A stretch of DNA of 64,000 nt. It comes from Todiramphus chloris collaris. Lineage: Eukaryota; Chordata; Aves; Coraciiformes; Alcedinidae. A program made the translations under genes and the position numbers. The DNA is taken from NCBI GenBank assembly GCA_025345505.1, contig JANVCC010000018.1, positions 40,225,242-40,289,241 on the forward strand. The letters run 5' to 3'. The notes below the pieces were generated by a model. That model ran no database searches and was not told the origin of the DNA. It saw nothing but the letters and a program-made list of their open reading frames with translations. Shown piece after piece: positions 13,019-25,392 of the stretch; positions within the stretch are counted from its first letter, which is position 1, and each line of letters starts with the position of its first letter.

Positions 13019-13950
13019 AAAAGTGAAAGCTACCCAAGGAATCTTGACCATAATAACACAGTTCTTCTTAATCCTTAATCTTTCTTTAGCCACATATGCG
13101 GTCAAATCAGAGGTGAATTTTGCCACTGCTAGTGAAAGCAAGCTGAAGCCCATATCTTTCTTCTGAGCTAATTTTCAACGTGTCCAAAGTGGCTTTGCAG
13201 TTACTTGTTCAACTGTCAATACATTTTTTCTCTAACTAAACTGTAGTTCTTCTGGGCTAAAGAAGTTTTTTTTAAAAAAGTCGCATTTAGAAAAGCAAAA
13301 AAATTCCTAGGCACAAATTTTTCATTATTCTTGTATTATTTTAAACTTTGATAGGTGGTGTTAGATTAAAAAAAAAAAAAAAAAAAAAGAAGAATTAAGA
13401 AAACTGTAATTTTGTGAATTATTGTGTCTATTGTTTAAGAACATATTTAGTAAAAAGCTTGCAGCCAGTATCTTTTTCTACTGTTGAGATATGTGAAATG
13501 CTTTTTTGTAACTGTCAAACAAATACACCATCTAAGAACATCCCTCGTTGCTCTTCCAAGTCCTCAGGATTAGCCCCAGTGGTCTAGGAGGCAATCACAA
13601 TTTTGAAACATGAGTTTAATTCTAATTTCTCTGTTATTATGTTGACAGAAGAGCAATAAAAACAAATCTACTTGGAACCTGCAGTAAACTCATCTGGTAG
13701 ATTGAAAACATTACAGCTCAAAGGTGCCCCTGTAGAGAAATAAAATAATACCAAGGAAATTTTAGAAGTAACATGTTTATATTTCTTCACCTGTACAAGT
13801 TACTATGAATTTGTGGGGAAAAAAAAAAAAAAATTATTTATGCACTGGACTGTTTGTTAGGTCACCTTCACTGACAAATACACCTTTCAATTATGTGTTT
13901 TGTCATGTAAAACAGCCTACCCTGAAATAAGGCCCAGCTATTACAGCAGG

Positions 13951-14080
13951 TCAAAGAAAGCTGCTTCTTCTGGGTTTTTTTTCTTTTTTTACTCCATACT
14001 TGTAAGTCATCCGATATTGCTCATCAGCTTGTTTTGTAGCTTCTGAATGCATGGCGTATTCAATGTAGGAGTGACAGAAA
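13951..14080 (-). CDS. Candidate 3'-terminal coding exon, gene unknown
   Basis: On the minus strand a strong splice-acceptor pattern (pyrimidine-rich CTTTCTTCTTTCCAG, AG at 14081-14082) leads into 42 codons and a TGA stop at 13951-13953. The exon would start with the third base of a split codon. The peptide is of balanced composition, with Tyr-Ile-Glu-Tyr near its start, a Gln/Asp/Glu-rich middle and a basic end (KKEKKPRRSSFL). That makes it unlike the AT-driven open frames around it. A variant polyadenylation signal (ATTAAA on minus, near 13614-13620) lies about 330 bases downstream. I do not recognise the protein. No partner exon was identified upstream (higher coordinates) in this window, so it may be the last exon of a gene with large introns, an old pseudogene, or chance. 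Confidence 0.3.
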
Positions 14081-14582
14081 CTGGAAAGAAGAAAGTAGTA
14101 TCTTAAATAAAGGACATGTTGAATGGACTTCAGAATACCAAGATTCAAAAAATAATTTTTCCTGATCTGCCTAGTCAATTGTCTTAAGTATATATTTTAC
14201 ATTTACCATTGTAATCAGTAACTCTTAATGAGATACCTGATTTTGGATAATTTCTGTCTTTTTATAGTTCTCAAATATGTGAATTGTGTAAAATCATTTT
14301 GTGTTTTACTTTACATCCCAGTCCAAAACTAATAGAACACATATTGACATGAACATTTTACTTCTTAATTTTTAAAATTAAAAAATGACATTCTTTTATT
14401 AATTTTGAATTTTTGTGGGACAGACCTTTAAGCTACTTTTTTTAGCAAAGCGGGCTATAATTCAAGTTTTTTCTCTATGCAGCACTTAGTTTTTTGCTCG
14501 GTTCTCCATTCCACTTTATAATACCAATAGTTGTCAGACATTGAACAGTTAGCCTAAAAATGTCTAGATTCTCAACTGCATC

Positions 14583-15266
14583 TGACTGCCAGGCAAAAAC
14601 AACCCGGGGGTGTTAATTGACAGACAGATGAATAAGAGCGAGCAGTGTACCCAGGTAGCCAAGAAGGCCAATAGCATCCTGGTTTGTATCAGAAACAGTG
14701 TGGCCAGGACTACTGAAATGATTGTCCCCCTATACTTGTCAAGGCTGCACCTCAAATACTGTGTTCAGTTTTGGGCCCCTAACCACAAAAACAGTATTGA
14801 CGTGCTGGAGTGTATCCAGAGAAGGGCAATGAATTTGTCTAAGGGTCTAGAGAACAAGTCTTATAAGGAGTGGCTAAGGGTACTGGGATTGTTTAGTCTG
14901 AAGAAAAAGAGGCTGAAGGGAGACCTTATTGCTTGCTACAACTACCTGAAAGGAGGTTGTAGGAAGGTGGGACTCAGTCTTTTCTCCCAAGTAACAAGTG
15001 ATAGGACAAGAGGAAATGGCCTCTCTTTGTGCCAGGGAAGGTTTAATTTTTATAGTATGAAATTTTTCTTCACTGAAAGGGTTGTAAAGCACTGGAACAG
15101 ACTGTTCAGGGAACTGGTGATGTCATGATCCCTGGAGATATTTAAAAGGCGTGCAGATGTGGTGATTAGTGACACGGTTTAGTTTTAGACTTGGCGGTGC
15201 TAGGTTAGTGCTTGAACTCAATGACCTTAAAGGTCTTTTCCAACATAAAGTATTCTATGATTCTAT
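14583..15266 (+). mobile_element. CR1 LINE, 5'-truncated
   Basis: Begins inside the ORF2 C-terminal region at about 14583 and runs to the tail TATTCTATGATTCTATT at 15266. The last bases carry the standard 3' block, with GACCTTAAAGGTC and TTTTCCAAC. Most of the coding part is still one open frame. Confidence 0.93.
14610..15128 (+). pseudogene. CR1 ORF2 C-terminal remnant
   Basis: 172 open codons after the catalytic RT motifs. Visible conserved blocks include [10 protein letters not shown] and the segment around [12 protein letters not shown], both typical of the CR1 C-terminal domain. A premature TGA at 15126-15128 cuts the last roughly 20 residues found in the copy at 7213. The catalytic region is absent, so it has no activity. 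Confidence 0.88.
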
Positions 15267-16490
15267 TCCCTTCCTGGTCTAAATCTATTATGAAATAAAA
15301 CAAACACAGTTTTCCCTCAGGATTTTTGTGTATATTCCTGAAGTGCTGAATAACCTTGACTCTGTGATTTAAATTTCTATCTCCAGGAGCCTGAAACCCA
15401 AAATCCCCTGAAGGCTCAACTCATTACTTAGATTTTTATATCATAAAAACTCAAATATATAAACTCAAATGAGTTTCTAAACTTTCTGGACACATATTAC
15501 ACTATGTCCAAACCTGTTGTAGTTATTTACCTCCTGTATCATAGGCCACAAAGAGTGAGATTCAGATCCAGATTCTGGCACCAGACATCATTTAGGGTTT
15601 CAAAAATTTGGTGACTTGATATTATCAGTCTAAGCTCCCAGTGTAAATCCAATCTTCAGAGTCATTAACATTTAGAGAACAGATACACATACACCTTTTT
15701 TAGTATTTTAAAAGTTCTAGGTTATCTTGCCTGGACTCTACCTTCCTCTCCAAAAATGCATAGGGGTCATTTCTGGATCCTATGTCACCTCTGCCAGATC
15801 CACATAGAAGACAACTCAGATGCTCTGGTGTTGCGTGTGACAACGAACATCTTCAACTACGTAACTGGATATCAACCCTACTAGTTAGTCTGCTCAATCA
15901 TTATGTAAATTCTTTATTAAAAGTCAATGTATCTAATGTCAAATCCTATAAAAAGTGTAAAAATGCAATTTACAAGAAAGTGTGTGGTGGTCTTTTCACT
16001 GAATTTCAGTCTTTTACCTTGAATTAAGGTTATTTCTGATGAAACTAAGAGTTCACATGAGATATTAAGAGAATGAACCTCACTCACATCCTTGAATAGG
16101 CTTCATACCAAAGTCCACAAAAATCAGCAAACCATAATTTAAATTCAGAAACTATATTTAGACAATTGTTCAATTGGTATGTCTGGAATGATTGATTTAG
16201 ATGTTTATTATTTAATATTAATCAATATTTTAATTTTATATAATATTTAGTACTATTTATAAGTAGCTGATACAGACAAATTCATTCTAAGAAAAGAAAC
16301 TCATAAACTGCAATGCAAATTTCGAGTAGCCCTTTCTTATATGAGATGAAAAACACACACACACAGACTGTTTTGCTGGGATCTATAATGAAGGTCTGAT
16401 GATATTAAATTATTGACTGCATTGAGCAATAATTATTTTCTCTCTAGTAAGTTGCATAATTTTTTCAGTACTGTGACATCATGATTGATG
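15267..16490. other. Unique sequence, nothing recognised
   Basis: Short open frames only. A small CA repeat lies at about 16352-16366. No exon-like pattern was seen. Confidence 0.5.
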
Positions 16491-16817
16491 TAACCACCTG
16501 AAAAGATGTTGTGGTGAGGTGGGTGTTGGTCTCTTCACCCAGGTAATTAGTGATAAAACAAAAGGAAATGGGCTTAAGTTGAGCCAGAGGAGGTTTAGGT
16601 TCAATATTAGGAAAAAAAAAAAAAATATTGAGAAAGTGGTTAGGCATTGGAACAGGCTTCCCAGGGAGGTGGTGGAATCACCATCCCTGGAGGTATTTAA
16701 AAAACATCTATATGTGGCACTTCAGGACATGGTTTAGTGTTCCTGATAATACTTAGTAGATGGTTAGACTTGATCTTGAAGCTCATTTTCAACCTTAGTA
16801 TTCTATGATTCTATGAT
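16491..16817 (+). mobile_element. CR1 LINE 3' fragment
   Basis: Starts at the ORF2 segment CACCTGAAAAGATGTTGTGG and ends with TATTCTATGATTCTATGA at 16817. Its 3' block carries the variant GTTTAGTGTTCCTGATAAT followed by TAGTAGATGG. The same variant occurs at the 3' end of the old CR1 at 49750-54380, so both belong to one subfamily. An A run at 16612-16624 breaks the frame. Confidence 0.92.
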
Positions 16818-19599
16818 CATGGTTGACTTTAGCCAGATATTTCCCATAATTCCATTAAAACTATTCATTTTTTATACACAGTGGTTCTTTTATGTTCAGC
16901 ACAATCTTACTGTACTCCTTTACTACCAAAAGTAATTTTAGCTTACATACAAGATTTTGAAGCAATTTTCACATTAATGCTACACAAACATATGGTGTAA
17001 TATGTATCTAATATTGTCTTATGCAACCTCAGTTTTATAAAGTGCATGTTTTCCTGAAGCTGTCAATGTTATGAAACAATGCTTATTTTGCACTTTTTTC
17101 AATCCAACTTTTTGGGAGCAGAAAACAAGTTTAACATGAATCTGCGTAATGACTGAGAACCACTGTTATGTTTTGCAAACCATTACGTTGACACTTCTAA
17201 TTCTTCAGGGAGAAACTATGCACTTTGATTGTAATCTATATTTTTAGTTAAGTACTGTAAATTTAGTTCAGCTGTTCCTTAAAACAAAGGGATATATTAA
17301 TCAAAAGATAAAACTAGTCAGACTAGGTTTTGACTGGTTGAATTGTATTTCTTAAAGCTGCAGTTATTAAAAAAAAAAAAAAATACATTTTTTGTATTCA
17401 TTCTCTATTTTGTCTCAAATTTCAAATACCATTAGATTAACATTTGAAATAGTTCTTTCTCTTTTTCTCATATCTGAATACTGTACAAATGCCAGAGATA
17501 GCTTTGCTATTTAAATGTGGTCAGTGTTTATTACTCTATACATATATTGTAAGTAATAATAAATCATATTATTGAGCATCTTTGGGAGAGTCCAAAAGAA
17601 TCTTAAAACCTCAATGAATAATATTCTCATCCTTTGTATATGGGATTTGGAGACACAGACAGGAAAAGAATTTGTCCAAAATCTCACAATAAATCCGTAA
17701 CAGAGTGATAACTAGAACATGTTTCCTGACTCATATCACTGCTCTAACCAGAAGATGACCCTGAACATGTGAGCCTCAATGTGTCTTACACAATTGGAAA
17801 ACACATATTTTCTGTAAGCAGAATGCTTTGTGTACAATTATGGAGTTTAAAGAAGTAATAAATAAAGCACTTTCCTTTAATAGATAAATTCACTGTAAAA
17901 AAATGAAAGTAGAAGTAAGGGTAAGGAAAGAGGTATGCTTATTATTTTTATGCTTAATATATTTAGATTTTCCTCTGGATAACTACCATTCTAGAGGTGT
18001 AAAACAAAAGAGGCCTCCTATCTTTAACCTTTAACTAAGAGCTTCATTAGAATACATGACAAGTGGAGTCAGATGGATGAAAACATACATGTCATAGTAA
18101 ATTTATTTGAAGCTAAGGTAAGAACTTCTGGAACAATATATTTGAAAATATAATTGTACTGTTTTATAATTATTATATCCACTCACTGCCTCAAACCCCA
18201 AGCAGCAATTAATTTATTTCCCCCTTCACTGGAGACCCATTCATAAGAAATGTGGTGGCAGAAGCATCTCTAAATTTTTCTTCAGAATTGGTCCTTTGGG
18301 ATAGAGAATTAAGTACATGAAACTTTATTGTTGGTTTACTTCCAGAATTTCCCATGTAGTTCTCCCATGGAGACTTCATTTTTCCTAAATTATTTTCTTC
18401 CATAAATAATTGTCGAGTTTTTTGGTTTTGGTTTTGCTTTTTCTTTTTTTTAATCCAGATATAAATGAAAATCATTCCAAGGAATATTAAGTTACTTGGA
18501 GTACTATGGAACAAAAAAGCATGGTAGTTAGCGTTTTGGAATAAAAATTGTACAAATGGATTGTGATGCAGGGAGAAAGTTTCTACTGATTTTAGTGGGA
18601 TTTTAAAAGCACATGGCTGTTGTAGTGCTGTGCACCAGTTTTGGCACTGCTTTTACCCTCTATCCTTGTTCCATTGTAGTGCTGTGCATTCTCTTGATAC
18701 ATATTTTTTTCCCTTTTATTTCATACAGGTAGGTGTAATCTTTTCCCTTTGTTTTAATTCAGCGAAACTGGACTCCAATCATCCTTGGCCTTCCAAGACC
18801 TTAAAAAAAAAAAAAAAAAAAATTTGAAAAAAAAAAAAATAGAAATAGTTATTTATTCTGAAAATCAGATCTCCTAAGTGGAAAGAAGTATATCTGCCTT
18901 GTCATTTTTAATTACAAAAGAAACATTCTGTCAATTCTGGGTTTGAACATTGCTTCAACTAGGCTTCAACTAGTCTTGTTTCTCCATCTTTCATCTCACT
19001 GCTGCTGTTTTGTCTTGCATTTGTTTTTTGCAAGACTGGGAAACATACCAAGTTATTTCAGTGAATCAAAATGGTAAAAAGAGAGAAGAGGTGAAGTATC
19101 TTTCTTATACATGTACAGCAGCACTGAACTTAAGACACGACAACAAACTTAGCCCTTGGCTGTACTTGAACTATAATTAATAGTAAATGAAATTGCTGAC
19201 ATGAGGAAATGTAATTGCAGTAGCTTCTAATTTATTTAGTAGACATTTTACCTTCTGGTCTAAATTTTCAGAAGTTCCTAAATAAAATAGAAGGCTAGGG
19301 ATAGAGTTGGATATGTTGTTCCAGCTGGTGCTGATTTAGGTTAGGAGGTGTCCATTGTCTACTGACAGCTCCTCATTATCATCCTGCACACATGCTGCCT
19401 GCTGTAGATTGACAGATGCACCATCTGAAATTGTAACTACAGAGGTAGCTGCTCCCCATATCCAGTTCAGTTTCAACAATTCTAAACAGAGTGTCATTTG
19501 TTTACTTCTCACTAAGTTTTGACAGAACCAAGGGTAACAATGAATTTACTAGGCTATGTCTTAAGACCTTATCTTAATGAGGACACTGAACTAGTTTAA
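16818..19599. other. Unique AT-rich sequence with homopolymers
   Basis: Holds A tracts at 17368-17384 and 18802-18839 (two runs split by TTTG). No gene or transposon body was recognised. The A-rich pair at 18802 follows about 60 bases of ordinary sequence and could mark an old retroposed tail, but no source sequence is apparent. Confidence 0.5.
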
Positions 19600-19945
19600 T
19601 GTCCTGAGTTCAGCTATGGTACAATTAATTTTCACAGGAAGCTGGAAGGGACCACAGCCAGGATAGGCAACTGAACCACCCAATGGCATATTCAATACCA
19701 TACCAATGTCATGCCCACTATACAAGGGCAGGGCTAGTCTGGGACAAGTGTGTGGGTTTTGAGTAAAGCGGTCAGTTCCTAGGACTAGGAGGTTGGTAAG
19801 CATTGTGTTTGATATCACTCCTTTATATATTATTTCATTAGCGTTATTGTTATTGCTGTTGTTTCTTCTCTCTTTGTGGTGTTCTATTAAAATCTGCTTA
19901 TCTCAGACCATGGTTTTGAGGTGTAGAGAATTCATCCTCCTAACC
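19600..19945 (+). mobile_element. Decayed avian ERV LTR, 3' end lost
   Basis: Begins TGTCCTGAGTTCAGC. It then shows TTAATTTTC, GAAGCTGGAAGGG, a diverged promoter block (CATATTCAATACC, then CTATACAAGG) and a polyadenylation-like TATTAAAA followed by CTTATCTCAGACCATG. This order is that of a widespread avian ERVL-type LTR, and the sequence is strongly diverged. The final U5 part and any target duplication are not recognisable. It is a different family from the LTRs at 24799 and 24941. Family assignment rests on memory of the general layout, not on a search. Confidence 0.55.
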
Positions 19946-22900
19946 TTAGGGAAACAGGCCTGTAAGCCTCTTTGCAAGGTGGCTTCTTTTCTTAGAAATA
20001 GAACCTAGTGATTCATTCCTTCCTGGTGCAGACATGGCCAAAGAGTGCAAACACAGTACTTGCATAAAGTCACATGAAATCGAAAGGAACACAAAAAGGC
20101 ATGGGGGAAAAAGTATTGCTAGATCAACAAGTGATTTTGAGAATCAAGTTTAAAGAACTTTGCTTAACTTGCCAAACTGAAGGCCTGGTGTGCCATGATT
20201 GTTGGTTCTAAATATAGAGGGATAAAGGTGGGGGAGGGAAAATTTTCTGTATTGAGTCAGGCCAAAGATGTGGTAAGCAGAAAGCCCCCTTCAAGGTAGA
20301 GGTTTAGCAAGTTTGACCTTGGCATAAGATATCAGCTTCAGAAGTCAACAGTTAAAGATTTTGCTGAGGCTATACCCGGACCATCATTTTAAATTAAATG
20401 TCTGCACAAGACTAGGAGAAAGTAAACACCATCCAGCATCTATGAGAGATATTCCATCACAAACGGGTACTTTCCAGGGAAGCTGTATAATCTTAACATA
20501 GCTGAAGTTGACCTGATCTCTATTTTCCCCATTTTGATCTTGAGGGGATATGTATTAATCATACTGGAAATTGAGTCCTCTGCCAACCTTGAACTTACAC
20601 TTCTCTGTTTGGGCCACCAGTTTGAAGAAGCTGTTTAGGGGAAAGTCCTCAAAATTGTTTCTTTTCAGTAGAATGAACAGTTGGAGAGTCAGTCACGCTG
20701 TTGCTGTGACATGGTTATATGTGGGTCCTGATTAGTCAGATAATATGTTGTTAGATAATAGCATGAAAGTCTGACATAGACAGATGAAGTGAAAACACTG
20801 TTCCCTTATCAAACTTTAAGAGATATTCTCACATGAAAATTATTCTAAAAGACAAAAACATTGCTTTTATCAGTACTGTAATATCTTCTTGCTGAAAAAA
20901 AGAAGGCCAAAGTGGAAATCATGTGACAATCCATCACTTTCTCGTAGTGATGCATGTAGTCAGCATGTTTATAGTATGCAAACCATGATTAACATTCTGC
21001 TTAGTTGAGCTTGGTACCTGTAGGGTCATTTTAAAGTGGCCCTCTTCCTGCCTGTCCTCTAGAGGTTAATGGCACCTCTTTTTGTTTTTTTTTTTTTCTT
21101 TGCTTGCCTGGGGCACTTGCTGCTGCTTCATTTTAACTTTGCTCACTCAGTGTGAAACTCTTTAAAAAGGAAGATTCCCGTTCTCAGTGTTATGCAAATA
21201 ATATTGAAGTCAAACCTTGGGTAGCCTCCACTTAATGGCAAGTCTCACCTTTGCTGGGTGATTCATTAGTGGCATCACAAAGAGGCCATGAAGTCTCTTC
21301 CTCCCCTTGGGGACCACCCACCTTTGTCCGTATGGAGAAAGATTTGTTTTACACCTAGAACAATACAAACCTGATATTGTCTTTAAACACACTCAAAATG
21401 AAGGCTTGATAACAAGTAAATACAATTTCTGACTAATCATGAAGATGAATTTATATTATGAAGCATGTCTCAGATGATCCTTTGCCTGTTAAAATATCAG
21501 TTTTTAAGTCTCTTCTCCAGTGACAAGTTTGCAATGTTTTGTCAGGACACTCAATTTATTCAGATGGAGTGACAGTTCCTTCACAAATTCCATTATAAGT
21601 GCAAATATGAGCCTAAGTGGGACTGAGGTTGCTAAGGTAGAGTGCAACCAGAAGCTGTACTGTCTTGAAAGAATTACAGTCTATAATTGGAATAGAATGG
21701 AATAAATTCATTTTGGTGTGACTCCTTCAATATCAGTGGAGTTACATTTACAATAACATTCAATTAAGAAATCTTTTTGCCTTTGTTTTATACAAGTTGT
21801 ATGTTTCCCCAATTGTATCTGAATTAAAATCAATGAAGTTTCAATGGAATAGCCAAGTAGCAGATTTTCATACAATGTCATCTTGTACCACAGCCAGGTA
21901 GTCATTTGTGAGGTGTTTGTAACTTGCTAAACTCACTGAAAAATTAACCATTTGTACATATATTCTTGTATAGGTGAAAGGTGTTACTATCTATTTAATT
22001 TTTCAGGGATCTATTCTCAGATCCTTACATTGCTTATGTTTTTTTTCCTTATGGACAAAGGATCTCAGAGATAGCCAAAATCAGAAGTGAGTTGCAGCTG
22101 AAATATCCTTTAAGGTCACATTTTATGAAGAAAATCCTTGTAGCAAGAAGTATTAAATTATTTTCCCAGAACAAGTAATCTTTTTCGGCATCTACATGAA
22201 GTTCAGTTGCTTGCTGAGAAGAATGGTAGCCATGCCACAGTTATTTAAAAACTTGTCTTCACTCTGCTGCCCAGTAAATCAAGCAGTGGTAAGCAATCTA
22301 AAACGGAAAACAAACAGTTTGTCCCTGCACACTGAAAGTGCAGTGTAAGCACCAAGCTGGTAAATTCTAGTATCATTAATCTTTTTCTACAGGGCTCCCT
22401 GTCACCATCTCTGTGTTGGTGACACATACTCAGGTCTGCACTGAGAATGAAGAACCACTTTGCATTGTTATGAAATCTGTCTAGCTTCATGGTTGTGAAA
22501 ATTCTCCTTTATAATCTGGTAAAATCAGAACAACTGGATGATAACAGATCACACATTTAGCTAGTAGAATGTTTTTCAGTCCTCCACCTCCCAATGTATC
22601 ATAGTTCACTTTTTGTCTATCTGAAACTATGACTTAATGCAAACTTACATTAAAGCTTGGCAAGGCTTCAAGCATGGATTAACAAAGGTACATCTGTTTT
22701 ATTTCCATTTACTGTATGCATACTCTGATGTATTCTCTTTATGTCCTAAGCCATTATTCTAGTTGCTACTAGCTAAAAGTTATGCAAATTGAAGTGCTTA
22801 ATATCTACCCTTTAATGGTCCCTTTATCAGTTAAAAGGCATGTAAATAGTGTGATCTTACATAATTATAAAATGCAGCTTTTTCCCCAATCCTGCATCAG

Positions 22901-23739
22901 GCTGTTCCATTCTGTTTCAGTGACCCATTTCGCTCTTGTCAGTGGAAGGGTAATGTTAAGTATCACAACAAAAGATGTGTTAAAATCCTAGAATGATACC
23001 AATAGGTGAATTATCTATGTAGAGTGCTAAATTTCTTTCTCTGTAATGTGCTGTCAGAGCTTACACCATTCAAAAAAATTTAATTGAAGATGATTATTGG
23101 AACAGATGAGCCATAAGATAGAAATTATATTATGCTTATTGTCAGATAAGCACCACTGAATCTTTAAGAAAAAAAAAATTATTCTTACATACTAAAAATT
23201 GTGTATTAAAAGATTTTAAAGCAAAGTAGTCAGACTTTAGAAAAAATGAAAACTAATCATACCCTGGTAAACTGAGCCCATTCAGCAATCGAAGAAGTTA
23301 GAGGGACTTTTCCTTTCTCAAGAGATATGTTCCAGCTTCGTTGTGAAAAAGTCTCTCCATTAAACCAAAAGCATGTTGTCCCAGAAACAGAAATATGCAT
23401 TGGTAGTGAGTAAGTCCAAAAATTCCAAGGTTGTGGGAAGGCAGCACATTTTTTCTCAACTTACCACCAGTCATGTTTGCATCACCAGTATAAGGAATAA
23501 ATGAAATTAAATGAATGAAAAACATTCCATATTCAAAACTTGGTAATATCAGAAGTTATATTTAATCTTCCATTTTTGCATGATTAGCACTTCAGTTTTA
23601 GTGTAAAAATCCTTGTCTGTGACACAGATTAGTCAAAGTTAATACAGACGATAAATAAGACAAAATAATGATTTGTCATATTTCAGTATATCCCACTGAG
23701 TGCAAAGATCCAAAACTCCAGAGAAGATTAAAATATTGT
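19946..23739. other. No gene recognised; may include old retroviral sequence
   Basis: After the decayed LTR there is about 1.4 kb of slightly more GC-rich sequence (to about 21400) that could be ERV internal sequence too decayed to read. From 21400 to 23740 it looks like unique DNA. Short open frames such as 21210-21392 and 23298-23525 on minus show no family motif. Confidence 0.4.
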
Positions 23740-23980
23740 CAGCATATTAAAAAGTTAAAGCTGCTTCAGAAGTGATTGGTACTGAAGCACAGCTCCTCCT
23801 GGTACCATGATTAGCAGTATTAGGCTGGGTGTTCAAGGATAAGTTTCATTCCACTTGTCATGACACTGATGGTACATGGATTAAACAAGTTGCTCTAATT
23901 TCAAATAGGAAATCCCAATCATTCAGGAATCTTGGTCATGATCTTGGTGATTATGGATAGGCCAGAAGGTAGACTTTGGA

Positions 23981-24514
23981 ATGCCACCAGAAGAGGTAGT
24001 GACACGTGCTGAAAAATCCCCACCACATAATCAGTTATCAGCTCATGAAAAGCAATGCGATCTATTTCATTTCAAAAACAATCTTATAGAAAAATGGACC
24101 AAAGAACATTTTATCAAGTGGGTTAATCACACTCCCTATCATACACTAGCCTCTGGAAAAATTAAATGATACAATGGATTGTTAAAAACTACCCTGAAAG
24201 CAATGGGGGGCTGGAACCTTTAAAATTTGGAACCAGCGTTTAGCACAAGCCACCTGGTTAACAACAAGGGATCAATCAATCTAGCTGGTCCTGATCAGTC
24301 TGACCTTTTACATACAATGGAAGGGGACAAAGCCCTAAGGTGTAGGAAAGAAATCTGTTGAGAAAATCTGTGTGGATATCCCATTTGTGGGATTCCTGTC
24401 ACTCAAGGACCTGGAAGTACTTGTTGGATGCAGATGAAAGATTGTGAAGTCCAGTGTGTGCCTCACGGAAATTTAACTCTCTGTGAGAATACGTGGCATA
24501 AAGCTGTATATTAA
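23981..24514 (+). pseudogene. ERVL-like pol remnant, integrase C-terminal half
   Basis: One reading frame runs from 23981 to a terminal TAA at 24512-24514, broken by in-frame stops at 24167-24169 (TGA), 24221-24223 (TAA) and 24359-24361 (TGA). It contains an integrase core segment (HTPYH followed by ASGK) and a C-terminal stretch with ICGIP and CVPHGNL. By family knowledge the residue after the SGK(I) block is the third catalytic acidic residue of the DDE triad. Here it reads Lys and is followed at once by a stop, so the copy is dead. Pol-like sequence also lies upstream (23745-23980) in another frame, implying a frameshift near 23975. The assignment to the ERVL class is from recalled similarity and from the LTR family's 5-bp target duplication. 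Confidence 0.65.
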
Positions 24515-24782
24515 TTAAATAATTTTAACAGTGTTCAATAAGTTTCTTTCAGGATAACTTAGTGGTGATGACAGGAGCTAGCTTCATCAAGTGGTGTACA
24601 GAAATCCCCTGACGTCAACCTGCAACCTGTGGGCATAATCCGTGATGAATTCTTTAACATCTTTCCTGCCCAGAGAGACTGTTATGATAGATGGAGATCC
24701 ATAATCATGATCAAAAAGAATTTAATGTACTTTTCTATAGAAAGAAATTATAACCTAATGATGGGTGTGATGTAAATTTTAC

Positions 24783-24793
24783 GGAAAAAGGGG
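24783..24793 (+). promoter_or_regulatory. Retroviral polypurine tract
   Basis: GGAAAAAGGGG lies directly upstream of the LTR, with TTGAA between it and the TG of the LTR. In retroelements such a tract primes plus-strand DNA synthesis. Its position next to a pol remnant and an LTR supports this reading. Confidence 0.65.
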
Positions 24794-24940
24794 TTGAATG
24801 TCCTGGTTTGAATTAAACAGCACTAATTCTGTTCAGTGGTTTCAGTTTTCATCTCAGTCTCTTCTAAGCAACTGAACTTTTCTGAAGTTAATGGCATATT
24901 TTCACAGTGTCCACTTCTAGCAGTGAGTTCTAGCAGAGTT

Positions 24941-25392
24941 TGTGGTGGGTTGACCCCGGCATGGCACCAGGTGCCCACCAAGCCCTTCTATCACTCCCCC
25001 CAACCCCCTTCAGCACAGCACGCAGGGAGAGAATAAGACGCAAAGAGCTGTGGGTTATGATAGATAAGATGTTATTTTCTACTTCCCGTCCACAGGTTAT
25101 GTTGGGCCAAGTCCAGGAAGCAGGGCTCCAGGAACACGTAGCAGACTCTTGGAGGACAAAGCAGAATGCCCGCCCATCCTCCTCCTGCCCTCTCCCTTTA
25201 TAGTTGAGCTGACGTCATATGGTATGGAATATCCCACTGGTCAGCTCAGGTTGGCTGTATCTTCTCCCCCATCCTCTGGTGCCATGTGAGCACTGTCAGT
25301 CATAACATGGGTGTGTTATCAACACCCTCCAGCTCCCAGTGCTGCAGCATGAGGGCTGGATGGGGAAAAGCATCTCAGCCAGACCCGCTACA
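24941..25392 (-). mobile_element. Solo LTR inserted in the 3' LTR
   Basis: 452 bases from TGTGGTGGGTTGACC to GACCCGCTACA. In its own orientation it begins TGTAGCGGGT and ends ACCCACCACA, giving short inverted ends. A second copy lies at 61403-61877 on plus. In the host LTR the tetramer before it (AGTT, 24937-24940) resembles the one after it (ACTT, 25393-25396), a possible 4-bp target duplication with one change. It carries a TATA box and a CRE-like site. No internal retroviral sequence lies beside it, so it is a solo LTR and younger than its host. Confidence 0.82.
25197..25217 (-). promoter_or_regulatory. LTR core promoter: TATA box and CRE-like site
   Basis: On the minus strand TGACGTCA (25210-25217) stands 7 bases upstream of TATAAA (25197-25202). 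The same pair with the same spacing is found in the other copy at 61587-61607, so it is a property of the LTR family. TGACGTCA is the full palindromic cAMP-response element, bound by CREB/ATF factors. Whether this copy is active is unknown. Confidence 0.6.

Larger units (their letters stand above)
8301..14582. other. Mostly unique sequence
   Basis: No gene is established. It holds a small CR1 tail at 10134-10198, the candidate exon at 13951-14080, poly-T and poly-A tracts (9709-9737, 12007-12024, 13369-13389, 13819-13834) and a CT-rich stretch at 12960-13018. The remaining open frames are short, AT-rich and without recognisable motifs. Confidence 0.5.
23740..24798 (+). mobile_element. ERVL-like provirus, 3' internal part
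   Basis: Pol-derived sequence, then about 280 bases of non-coding sequence, then a polypurine tract GGAAAAAGGGG (24783-24793) five bases before an LTR that starts with TG at 24799. This order (pol end, PPT, LTR) shows that the LTR is a 3' LTR and fixes the element on the plus strand. No gag, protease, RT or envelope region is recognisable upstream, so the copy is 5'-truncated or decayed. The left boundary is uncertain by a few hundred bases. Confidence 0.7.

Noticed and set aside
12845-13166. Overlapping frames of 75 and 102 codons
   Set aside because: They depend on a pyrimidine-rich tract and share no motif with known proteins; opposite-strand openness is a composition effect.
18802-18839. 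Possible processed-pseudogene poly-A tail
   Set aside because: No coding or RNA sequence precedes the A runs and no target duplication was found.
23298-23525. Minus-strand 75-codon frame with a GTAAGT-like donor inside
   Set aside because: The donor-like GGTAAGTTG is isolated; no matching acceptor or homologous domain could be seen.
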